Part shown: positions 1 through 6,283 of the stretch, piece by piece
Layout: each line of letters starts with the position of its first letter
Numbering within the stretch: the first letter of the stretch is position 1
Assembly: GCA_014804285.1 (NCBI GenBank)
Contig: JAAVAA010000028.1
Location: 7,929-19,667, forward strand
DNA length: 11,739 nucleotides
Direction of reading: 5' to 3'
Source of the DNA: Lachnospiraceae bacterium
GTDB lineage: Bacteria; Bacillota; Clostridia; Lachnospirales; Lachnospiraceae
Position numbers and translations under genes: made by a program
Notes under the pieces: model-generated
The model's input: only the letters and a program-made list of their open reading frames with translations
What the model was told of the DNA's origin: nothing
Database searches by the model: none

Positions 1-426
1 GTGAATGTGATTTTAAATCAGAAATATCAATATGCTTTGGAAAACAAAATTACAATGGTGATCAATGTTAACGATCTTTCCCGCTTAGTGATGAAGAAGG
101 AGGATCTTGTGATTTTGCTTTCTAACTTACTGGATAATGCCATTGAGGCATGTAAAAATATAGCCGCTGATAAAATTATTCAGCTTAAAATGGTTATAGA
201 GGAAGAAAGTCTGATTTTATCTGTCAGGAATCCAATGAATACGCTTCCTAAAATGGAGGGAAAAAGAATTTTGTCTTCCAAAAAGGATAAGCGGAATCAT
301 GGAATAGGATTACTAAATATTGAAAATGTTGTAAGGAAAAATCTTGGAACCAGTAGTATAAAATGTGAAGATGGTTATTTTTCCTTTTCAGCTATGATAC
401 CAAATGAACAAGGAGGGTTACAATGA
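1..426 (+). CDS. AgrC-like GHKL sensor histidine kinase, C-terminal part (5' end outside window)
   Basis: This is the ATP-binding end of a membrane sensor kinase of the AgrC/GHKL class, which autophosphorylates and passes phosphate to a partner regulator, usually of the LytTR type. The N box is visible as LLSNLLDNAIEAC (about residues 39-51 of this fragment) and the G box as NHGIGLLNIENVV (about 99-111). The opening VNVILNQKYQYALENKI matches the segment that in AgrC proteins lies just before the ATPase core. The GTG at position 1 is therefore an internal valine codon and not a start, and the membrane sensor region and phospho-accepting histidine lie upstream of the window. The stop codon overlaps the start of the next gene (ATGA), so the two are very likely translationally coupled. 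The ligand and partner regulator cannot be seen. Family assignment is firm; the specific signal is unknown. Confidence 0.88.
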   Translation: MNVILNQKYQYALENKITMVINVNDLSRLVMKKEDLVILLSNLLDNAIEACKNIAADKIIQLKMVIEEESLILSVRNPMNTLPKMEGKRILSSKKDKRNHGIGLLNIENVVRKNLGTSSIKCEDGYFSFSAMIPNEQGGLQ

Positions 427-1679
427 GTTTAAAGGAAAAGTTACAAAGTGTAATGGAGCAGTCAGTAAAGGACTGTGAGGTGGCAGGAGTGAACCTGTTG
501 GTGGAAAAGGATGGAGAGGAGATTTGTTATTGTCAGGCAGGAATGGCAGACAGAGAAGAAAACCGTCCTATAAGCAGAGATACAATTTTCAGATTATATT
601 CCCAAACGAAACCAGTTACGGCGGCAGCAGCAATGATCCTGATGGAGAGAGGGCAGCTTGACCTGTGCCAGCCGGTTTCAGATTTTTTGCCCGCTTATGA
701 GAAACAATCCTACTGTATGGAAGATGGAAGTATTGGGGAAGAAGCAGCCGGCGGATCAAATAAAGAAAAAATATCCGCAAAGGCCGAAACCCGGGCAGAG
801 ATAAAGCCTGTTATGCAGCCCATGAGAGTCTTTGATCTCCTTCGGATGACATCAGGTCTGGTGTATGCGGATGATTTAACAGTAGCCGGGAAACAGACAG
901 GAGAGGTTTTTGATAAGATAGACAAACGGCTTTATACAAAGGATGCGATGACTACCAGAGAAATAGCTGATGCATTAGGAGGATGCGTTCTGGCATATGA
1001 GCCGGGCAGTTCCTGGCGTTATGGAACTTCTGCAGATGTTCTGGGGGCAGTCATTGAAGCAGCATCCGGAATGAAATTCGGAGATTTTCTGGAAAAGGAA
1101 TTGTTTGGACCACTTAAAATGAAGGATACCGCATTCTGGGTTCCAGAGGAAAAACAGGGACGTATGGCGGCTGTTTATGAGACGGTAAAAGAACAGGGAA
1201 AAAATTCTCTAGTACGGTATGACGGGAATAATCTGGGTATCCGTAACCGTATGGATCTGGTGCCTGCCTTCGAATCCGGCGGGGCAGGACTGGCTTCCAC
1301 TTTGGATGATTATATGCGTTTTTCCCGTATGCTTATGCAGGGCGGCACGCTGGATGGTGTACAGGTCCTAAAGCCTGCCACGGTGAAATATATGATCAGC
1401 GGAGAGCTGATGGAACATCAGCAGGCAGCTTTTGATAAGTGGATTGGATTGGAAGGATTTAGTTACAGTAATCTGATGCGGATCTGTAAATGTCCTGATC
1501 GTGCGGCTTATATTGCCGGTGAGGGAGAATATGGCTGGGACGGCTGGCTGGGGGTTTATTTTGCAAATTTCCCGAAAGAAAATATGACAATTTTAATGGG
1601 CGCTCAAAAGAAAGATGGCGGTACATTTACGCTGACAAGAAAGCTGCGTACCATGGTGCTTGCCGAAACAATTTCGTAG
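423..1679 (+). CDS. Serine hydrolase, beta-lactamase class C / family VIII esterase fold
   Basis: The 418-residue protein belongs to the beta-lactamase-related serine hydrolases (Beta-lactamase Pfam family, EstB-like), which cleave esters or amides through an acyl-serine. The catalytic S-x-x-K motif is SQTK (60-63), and the second motif tyrosine is Y200 in WRYGTSADVLG. GEYGWDGWLG (368-377) sits where the third motif (KTG, or W/H-x-G in esterases) is expected. The ESGGAGLASTLDDYMRF block (about 284-300) is also typical. There is no signal peptide, so the enzyme is probably cytoplasmic, unlike true beta-lactamases. A low-complexity stretch at about 95-130, rich in Glu, Lys and Ala, looks like an insertion ahead of the conserved LLRMTSGL. 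The start is set by AGGAGGG at 411-417 and overlaps the kinase stop by 4 nt, implying co-expression with a quorum-type sensor. The substrate is unknown; antibiotic resistance should not be assumed. Confidence 0.88.
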   Translation: MSLKEKLQSVMEQSVKDCEVAGVNLLVEKDGEEICYCQAGMADREENRPISRDTIFRLYSQTKPVTAAAAMILMERGQLDLCQPVSDFLPAYEKQSYCMEDGSIGEEAAGGSNKEKISAKAETRAEIKPVMQPMRVFDLLRMTSGLVYADDLTVAGKQTGEVFDKIDKRLYTKDAMTTREIADALGGCVLAYEPGSSWRYGTSADVLGAVIEAASGMKFGDFLEKELFGPLKMKDTAFWVPEEKQGRMAAVYETVKEQGKNSLVRYDGNNLGIRNRMDLVPAFESGGAGLASTLDDYMRFSRMLMQGGTLDGVQVLKPATVKYMISGELMEHQQAAFDKWIGLEGFSYSNLMRICKCPDRAAYIAGEGEYGWDGWLGVYFANFPKENMTILMGAQKKDGGTFTLTRKLRTMVLAETIS

Positions 1680-1721
1680 TGTCTTTTTTTGCTCCCTGAC
1701 CGCACCTTTTTGTCATGCCCG

Positions 1722-1750
1722 TTGAGTCCTTCAAAGCTTTGAAATATGAT
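1722..1750 (+). promoter_or_regulatory. Predicted promoter with a 14-bp palindromic operator in its spacer
   Basis: A -35 box TTGAGT (1722-1727) and a -10 box TATGAT (1745-1750) are separated by 17 bp. The perfect palindrome TTCAAAGCTTTGAA (1730-1743) fills nearly the whole spacer. Transcription would begin near 1757 and read into the lipoprotein starting at 1790. A repressor bound to the palindrome would block RNA polymerase; this is inferred from placement only. Confidence 0.55.
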
Positions 1751-1789
1751 GACCATGTAGCAACAAAGCAGTTTGAAGGAGGAATCAAC

Positions 1790-2551
1790 ATGAAAAAGAT
1801 GAAATTGTTTTTGGCATTAATTATGGGTCTATGTCTGACTGCCTGTGGCGGAAATGCTACAAGCAAATCTACACCGGAAGCAGCGCTGGAAAATACTATG
1901 GAGTCGTTAAAAGCTTTAGATTTGGAAGCCTTTAATGACCATACGGACAATTACATAACAACCCACAGAAATTGGATTGGAATTCCGGTGCAGCGGGAGT
2001 ACAGAGTATTTAATGAGTTGATGCAGCCGGGACTGAGAGGTGTAAAGCATTACAGATGGAATAAGGAATTTGCCGGAAAAATTATTGAGAATCTGTCATG
2101 GGAAATTGGTGAAGTCAGAGCAGAGGGTGATGAAGCCCAAATAGAACTAACATTGTACAATAAGGATTTAACAGATGTAACCGGGATCTATGAAATAAAT
2201 CTGATAAAAGGCATGATAGAAAGTGAAGGTATTGGGATGATACATTTAGCCAGGGAGATGTATGACCTGGCAAGTGACGGAGGCGATTTATGCGCAATTA
2301 TTGATGAGATGGATCAAACCCGTAGTTTTGAAGTAACCGTACAGGCAAAACAGGAAAATGGAAAGTGGATCATTCATTTAAGCGAAGATTTTATTGATGC
2401 TTTTATGGGAAATTTGGGGGGAAGTTTCAGCGATGGGAGCTACTCTGAAGAAATTGAAAAGCAGCTTGAAGATTTATATTCAGAGATGGATCGTAAGGCA
2501 GATCAAATTGGTGAGGATATCGAACGATGTTTGGAAGGATTGTTTGAATAA
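1790..2551 (+). CDS. Secreted lipoprotein of unknown function
   Basis: I do not recognise a characterised family. The 253-residue product opens with a lipoprotein signal: KK start, hydrophobic core at about 5-16, then lipobox LTAC with Cys19, followed by a Gly/Ser/Thr linker. It should be anchored to the outer face of the membrane. Residues about 28-50 (TPEAALENTMESLKALDLEAF) resemble the opening helix of NTF2-like/DUF4878-style lipoproteins. The rest is acidic, mixed alpha/beta and ends in a charged helical region (about 223-253). The start at 1790 is chosen because AAGGAGG lies at the right distance and the signal peptide begins there. An upstream in-frame ATG at 1715 lacks a ribosome-binding site, lies ahead of the predicted transcription start and would bury the signal peptide. 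It is convergent with the sensor kinase gene, 19 nt away. Confidence 0.8.
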   Translation: MKKMKLFLALIMGLCLTACGGNATSKSTPEAALENTMESLKALDLEAFNDHTDNYITTHRNWIGIPVQREYRVFNELMQPGLRGVKHYRWNKEFAGKIIENLSWEIGEVRAEGDEAQIELTLYNKDLTDVTGIYEINLIKGMIESEGIGMIHLAREMYDLASDGGDLCAIIDEMDQTRSFEVTVQAKQENGKWIIHLSEDFIDAFMGNLGGSFSDGSYSEEIEKQLEDLYSEMDRKADQIGEDIERCLEGLFE

Positions 2552-2555
2552 TGTC

Positions 2556-2590
2556 TGGAATTTTCCAAAGCTACTTTTTTGGTAATTCCA
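2556..2590. repeat. Imperfect inverted repeat at the convergent gene junction
   Basis: TGGAATT (2556-2562) pairs with AATTCCA (2584-2590), and inside it CCAAA (2565-2569) pairs with TTTGG (2578-2582), leaving an 8-nt loop. It spans the gap between the lipoprotein stop and the kinase stop and overlaps the last kinase codons. It may slow or end transcription from both sides, but neither strand has a clear T-tract, so it is not called as a terminator. Confidence 0.35.
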
Positions 2591-3869
2591 CAATAAAGAG
2601 TGCTCCGCCTTCCGGTGAATCTTTTACGGAAAGATTTCCGTAATGAGACTTTATAATTTCATTTGCTATGGACAGACCGAGTCCGAAGTGCCCTTTGGTG
2701 CTTCGGGCTTTTTCTGCACGGTAAAATCGATCAAAGATTTTTTTCTTGTCTTTATCAGGGATACCGATTCCATTATCGGAAACAGAGATAAAGAAATGAT
2801 CCTTACGATAATCCAAGGATAATTTTATACGGCCGGAAGCAGGGGTGTAGCTGATTGCATTGTGGAGAAGGATGGACAGCACCTGGCTGATTCGGTTTTT
2901 GTCACAGGTACACAAAGGGAGCGATTCTTCCGGTAATTCCACAGACAGAGAAAGCTGTCTCTCTTTTGCAAGAGGATCAAAAGCTTCATAGGAGTTCATA
3001 ACCAGCGTATCAATTTCTGTGGGGACAGGTTCTATGGAAAATCTGTGATTGTCAGAGCCAGAAAGGGTAAGCATATCATCAATCAGAGCTTTCATGCGCA
3101 TCCCTTCACTTATAATTGTGTTTAAGAATCCGGACTTCTTGTCAGAATCCGCTTCTTGGCAGCATTCTGCCGAAGAAAGGATTACTGCAAGGGGAGTTCG
3201 AAGCTCATGAGATGCCGAAGAAACAAACTGAACCTGCTTTTTTTGATTTTCCATAATGGGCTTTAGCAGAATGCCTGTGAAAATCCATGAAAAGACAGCT
3301 AAAAGAAAAATAGTGATCAAATCAATGAACAGGAATAAATAACGCTGTTGTTCTATTTGCTGTTCCAGTTTGTTTAAGGAAGAAAGAACAATTACCTGAA
3401 GGTTAGAGGAATTGCGTCTTAAAATAAGTACACTATAAAAAAATTTCTTTTCCAGAGCAGGCGAAATAAATTCCGATTCCGTATGATAAGAAACATAAGG
3501 GGAGAGGGAAGAGGAATTGTCGGTGTCTATGAGGATTGTCTGATGGTAATGATTCAGGCATTCTTCCAAGAGAACGCTTTTTTCGGAAGAAGCCGCCAGT
3601 GTATTGTAAAGAAAAGGAATGCCGTTATCCAACAGAAAAAAGGTATAGTTCCCCTGTGACTCCATTTTTGAAAGCCATTCCATAGTAATTACGGATTGCT
3701 GTTCTAAATTGGTGGAAATGGTGTTCATGTCATTTCGAAAAGAATACATCTGGTTTCTGTACAGATTTTTTTCGGACACATACAGGTAGCTGCATGACAT
3801 GATGATCATTATAATGGTAGTTATGCCCGTACACAAAAGAGTAAGGCGTATATGTACCTTTTTAAACAT
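2571..3869 (-). CDS. OmpR-partner sensor histidine kinase, two-TM
   Basis: A 432-residue membrane histidine kinase. The first membrane helix is at about 9-31, an extracytoplasmic sensor segment at about 32-176 shows no recognised domain, and the second helix is at about 177-202. The HisKA box SSASHELRTPLAVI places the phospho-accepting histidine at 221. The ATPase core follows: N box with N337 (LHNAISYTPASG), G1 box DNGIGI (365-370), F box IFDRFYRAEKARS (378-390) and G2 box GHFGLGLSIANEI (393-405). All key residues are present, so it should be active. The gene follows its response regulator after a 29-nt gap, with AAGGAG just before the ATG, forming a standard operon. No HAMP domain is evident: only a short linker joins the second helix to HisKA. 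The stimulus is unknown; the extracytoplasmic domain suggests an envelope signal. Confidence 0.93.
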   Translation of the reverse strand: MFKKVHIRLTLLCTGITTIIMIIMSCSYLYVSEKNLYRNQMYSFRNDMNTISTNLEQQSVITMEWLSKMESQGNYTFFLLDNGIPFLYNTLAASSEKSVLLEECLNHYHQTILIDTDNSSSLSPYVSYHTESEFISPALEKKFFYSVLILRRNSSNLQVIVLSSLNKLEQQIEQQRYLFLFIDLITIFLLAVFSWIFTGILLKPIMENQKKQVQFVSSASHELRTPLAVILSSAECCQEADSDKKSGFLNTIISEGMRMKALIDDMLTLSGSDNHRFSIEPVPTEIDTLVMNSYEAFDPLAKERQLSLSVELPEESLPLCTCDKNRISQVLSILLHNAISYTPASGRIKLSLDYRKDHFFISVSDNGIGIPDKDKKKIFDRFYRAEKARSTKGHFGLGLSIANEIIKSHYGNLSVKDSPEGGALFIVELPKK

Positions 3870-3898
3870 AATAACTCCTTAAGCTTCCGAAAAGATTT

Positions 3899-4582
3899 TT
3901 ACAAAATAGATTTTTCTAAAAGACAATAACCAATTCCACGTATAGTCTTTATTTCTACCTGGCTGTTTACCGTGCGCAGACGTCTTCTGAGAAAATGGAT
4001 ATAATTGTCTAAGTTTCCTTCCTCCACATCACTGTCCGGTCCCCATACCTTCAAAAGAAGAAGACTTCTGGATAAAGACTGGTCTTTTCTTCGTAAGAAA
4101 GCTTCCAGCAGAGCTGCTTCCCGTTTGGAAAGAGAGCATTCTCCGCCAGGCCCGGAAAGCCTGCAGTCATTAATGTCCAGAGAAATATCCGATACAGAAA
4201 GAAGCTCATCACCTGTAATAGTATGTGGCCTTCTGGTAACACAGCGTATCCTTGCCAACAGTTCTTCAAAGGCAAAGGGTTTGACAAGATAATCATCTGC
4301 GCCAAGATCCAGTCCGGTAACTTTGTCGGATAAGGTTCCAAGAGCAGTAATCAAAATGACAGGGGTGGTGATTCCCCTCTCCCGCAAGGAAGTAAGTACT
4401 TCCGTACCTTCTTTATAGGGAAGCATCCGGTCAAGCAGGATCACATCGTAAATATTCTGCTCCCCATAGTAGCAGGCTTCCTCTCCGTCAAAACAGGTAT
4501 CTACAGAAAATCCTTTTGATTCCAGTTGGAAACAAAGGGATTTATTTAACTGTTCATCATCTTCCGCTAACAGAATTCTCAT
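3899..4582 (-). CDS. OmpR/PhoB-family response regulator
   Basis: A 227-residue DNA-binding regulator. The receiver domain (about 1-115) has the acidic pair D8/D9, the phospho-acceptor D51 (VILLDRML), T78 and K100 (VKPF). The C-terminal winged helix (about 125-225) has the recognition-helix region NLDNYIHFLRRRLR and the closing wing TIRGIGYCLLEK typical of the OmpR/PhoB group. It is transcribed first, ahead of its kinase. The Shine-Dalgarno is modest (GAGAGG/AGGATAGGG about 10 nt upstream). Phosphorylated dimers of this class bind direct repeats with 10-11 bp period, and just such a repeat lies in its own promoter, suggesting positive autoregulation. Its other targets are not known from this sequence. 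Confidence 0.93.
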   Translation of the reverse strand: MRILLAEDDEQLNKSLCFQLESKGFSVDTCFDGEEACYYGEQNIYDVILLDRMLPYKEGTEVLTSLRERGITTPVILITALGTLSDKVTGLDLGADDYLVKPFAFEELLARIRCVTRRPHTITGDELLSVSDISLDINDCRLSGPGGECSLSKREAALLEAFLRRKDQSLSRSLLLLKVWGPDSDVEEGNLDNYIHFLRRRLRTVNSQVEIKTIRGIGYCLLEKSIL

Positions 4583-4608
4583 TTTGGTTCCCTATCCTCT
4601 CTTCTTAT

Positions 4609-4659
4609 ATTTTAATAGAAAGTAATTGATTTGCAATAGAGGTTTACTTTCAGTTTACT
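4609..4659 (-). promoter_or_regulatory. Promoter of the two-component operon with an 11-bp-period direct repeat
   Basis: Read on the minus strand, AGTAAAC occurs at 4659-4653 and again at 4648-4642, an exact 7-mer at 11-bp period. Five bases later comes a -35-like TTGCAA (4636-4631), then a 16-bp spacer and a -10 TAAAAT (4614-4609). Repeats of one helical turn just upstream of a weak -35 are the usual arrangement for activation by an OmpR-type regulator. Binding by the encoded regulator is inference. Confidence 0.55.
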
Positions 4660-4733
4660 ATTTTAACATGGATTTCTTTATTTATTCTCTAAATGTGCAA
4701 AGAATAATAAAGCGAGTAACTAAATTAATCTGG

Positions 4734-4804
4734 TGTAAGTAGTTGTAAATTAGTTGAATTACGAGTATACTACTTACAAGTATACTATTTTGCTTTGGAG
4801 GTGA
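4734..4804 (+). promoter_or_regulatory. Promoter, palindromes and ribosome-binding site of the first ATPase gene
   Basis: The best promoter is -35 TTGTAA (4743-4748), 17-bp spacer, -10 TATACT (4766-4771). An exact 10-bp inverted repeat, TGTAAGTAGT (4734-4743) and ACTACTTACA (4769-4778), brackets it. The self-complementary octamer AGTATACT occurs twice, at 4764-4771 (covering the -10) and at 4779-4786 (around the expected start of transcription), 15 bp apart. A strong Shine-Dalgarno GGAGGTGA (4797-4804) lies 7 nt before the ATG at 4812. The nested symmetry suggests a dedicated operator. Confidence 0.5.
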
Positions 4805-4811
4805 ACTGAAA

Positions 4812-6203
4812 ATGGTTGGAAGGCAAGAAGAATTAGAGAGATTAGAATCTTTATATCAAAGCAGTAAATTTGAATTTTTGGTCATGTATGGAAGGAGAAG
4901 AGTAGGAAAAACAACCATTTTACAGGAATTTGCAAAAAGGAAAAATGTGATATTTTATTCAGCACAGGAAAAGAATGATAGTTTGAATTTGTATGATTTT
5001 TCGAAAATGATTCAGAAATATTTTGTTGGACAATATATTGCGCCTTTTGGTACATGGGAAGATGCGTTTTCATATATAACAAAAAACACAAAGGACTCTG
5101 AAAGAGTAGTATTAATTATTGATGAATTTCCGTTTATGGCAGGACCAAATCCATCTATCAAAAGTATGTTGCAGCATGAAATAGATCATCACTGGAAAGA
5201 TCAGAATTTGTTTTTGATTCTTTGCGGTTCCAGTGTCAGTTTTATGGTAAATGATATTATGGGATATGAAAGCCCTTTGTATGGACGCACGACATCTTCA
5301 ATGGAAGTCATGCCTTTTGATTATATAGATGGAACAGAGTTTTTTCCAGATTATACAAATGAAGAAAAGTTGATGGCATATGGTATTTTGGGTGGGATTC
5401 CACGTTATTTGCAGGCATTTTCTTCTGGGAATTCTATTAACTCAAATATTGAGAGGGCAATTTTATCTAACGGTGCTTTTTTAAATGATGAACCCATGAT
5501 GCTTTTGAAAATGGAGCTACGGGAACCAAATATATATAACAGCATTTTAGAGGCAATCGCGCGAGGATACAATAGGCTGGTGGAAATCGCAGATTGTATA
5601 CATGAGGAAAAGAGTAAATGCAGTAAATATATATTAACGTTGATGGCAATTCGCCTGGTGGAAAAACGAGTACCTTGTGGTGAAAAAGAAAGCAGCAGGA
5701 AATCAATATATGTTCTTGCCGATAACTTTTATCGTTTCTGGTATCGTTATCTTTTTACCAATAAAAGTTATTATGATTTGCTGGGAGTAAAAGATGCTTC
5801 ACAGGAGATTATGGAAGATATTCCCAATTATATGGGTGTGGCTTTCGAAGAGATATGCAGACAGTATTTGATCCGTCAGGCAAAAGAAAAACGTTTGCCG
5901 TTTATTCCGGCAGAAATAGGAAAGTGGTGGGGAAACAATCCTGCGATAAGAGCACAGGATGATGTGGATCTGCTTGCACTGAATAAAAAGAAAACGGAGG
6001 GTTTATTCTGTGAATGCAAATATACGGGAAGACCTATGCCGATGGAGGAATATGATGATCTTGTTATGGCGACGAAAGCATTTCCGGAAGAAATGAAAAA
6101 GCATTTGATGTTTATTAGTAGAAGCGGATATACGCTGCCAGTACAAAGACGTGCCCGGGAAGAAGGGGCAATCTTACTTACTATAGATGATTTGTTTTCA
6201 TAA
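4812..6203 (+). CDS. AAA-type ATPase with DUF234-like nuclease-fold C terminus (first of tandem pair)
   Basis: A 463-residue soluble protein of the archaeal-type ATPase family (COG1672; ATPase_2 followed by DUF234). The Walker A motif is GRRRVGKT (27-34, K33), Walker B is VVLIIDEFPFM (D104/E105), and the sensor-1-like strand is LFLILCGSSVSFM (133-145). The GILGGIPRYL block (191-200) is also typical. A winged-helix region follows (about 243-290). The C-terminal part (about 335-463) has FEEICRQYL, D386 in DVDLLAL and E401-C-K403 in FCECKY, spaced like a PD-(D/E)xK nuclease core; activity is unproven. The biochemical role of the family is poorly known, and links to mobile or conflict systems are only suggestive. 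The gene has its own promoter and is followed at 69 nt by the ribosome-binding site of a paralog of identical length. Both genes appear more AT-rich than the flanking lipoprotein and hydrolase genes, as transferred DNA might be. Confidence 0.9.
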   Translation: MVGRQEELERLESLYQSSKFEFLVMYGRRRVGKTTILQEFAKRKNVIFYSAQEKNDSLNLYDFSKMIQKYFVGQYIAPFGTWEDAFSYITKNTKDSERVVLIIDEFPFMAGPNPSIKSMLQHEIDHHWKDQNLFLILCGSSVSFMVNDIMGYESPLYGRTTSSMEVMPFDYIDGTEFFPDYTNEEKLMAYGILGGIPRYLQAFSSGNSINSNIERAILSNGAFLNDEPMMLLKMELREPNIYNSILEAIARGYNRLVEIADCIHEEKSKCSKYILTLMAIRLVEKRVPCGEKESSRKSIYVLADNFYRFWYRYLFTNKSYYDLLGVKDASQEIMEDIPNYMGVAFEEICRQYLIRQAKEKRLPFIPAEIGKWWGNNPAIRAQDDVDLLALNKKKTEGLFCECKYTGRPMPMEEYDDLVMATKAFPEEMKKHLMFISRSGYTLPVQRRAREEGAILLTIDDLFS

Positions 6204-6220
6204 TATTGAAAATTTTTTTG

Positions 6221-6249
6221 TTGATAATACTTATAAAGTCAATTATAAT
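6221..6249 (+). promoter_or_regulatory. Near-consensus promoter of the second ATPase gene
   Basis: TTGATA (6221-6226, five of six consensus bases) and a perfect TATAAT (6244-6249) are separated by exactly 17 bp, the best promoter match in the window. Transcription would start near 6256, about 28 nt before the ATG at 6284. The -10 box and the start point both fall inside the 18-bp inverted repeat that follows, so a protein bound there would control this promoter. Confidence 0.6.
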
Positions 6250-6273
6250 TAAGTAAATTATAATTGACTTTAT
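6233..6273. repeat. Perfect 18-bp inverted repeat between the twin ATPase genes
   Basis: ATAAAGTCAATTATAATT (6233-6250) and its exact reverse complement (6256-6273) flank the 5-nt loop AAGTA. There is no T-tract after it; the next bases are GGAG, the Shine-Dalgarno of the second ATPase gene. It is therefore unlikely to be a terminator. It may be an operator over the promoter at 6221-6249. In read-through RNA from the first gene it would be a long hairpin abutting the ribosome-binding site. Confidence 0.9.
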
Positions 6274-6283
6274 GGAGAAAGAT

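Noticed and set aside
1..3. GTG at position 1 as the start of the kinase gene
   Set aside because: The encoded sequence is the interior of an AgrC-type kinase just before the ATPase core; the window edge simply cuts the gene.
1715..1789. Upstream ATG at 1715 for the lipoprotein
   Set aside because: No ribosome-binding site, it lies ahead of the predicted transcription start, and it would add 25 residues before a clear signal peptide.
1627..1950. Minus-strand open frame across the hydrolase end and lipoprotein start
   Set aside because: It lies opposite two well-supported genes and shows no family features or ribosome-binding site.
4005..4292. Plus-strand frame inside the response regulator gene
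   Set aside because: It is fully contained opposite a gene with all receiver and winged-helix residues intact.
6233..6273. The 18-bp inverted repeat as a rho-independent terminator or mobile-element end
   Set aside because: It has no GC-rich stem and no following T-tract. No transposase, target-site duplication or second copy is visible in the window.
6272..6283. ATG at 6272 as the start of the second ATPase
   Set aside because: It overlaps the inverted repeat, has no Shine-Dalgarno, and its own bases form the Shine-Dalgarno of the ATG at 6284.
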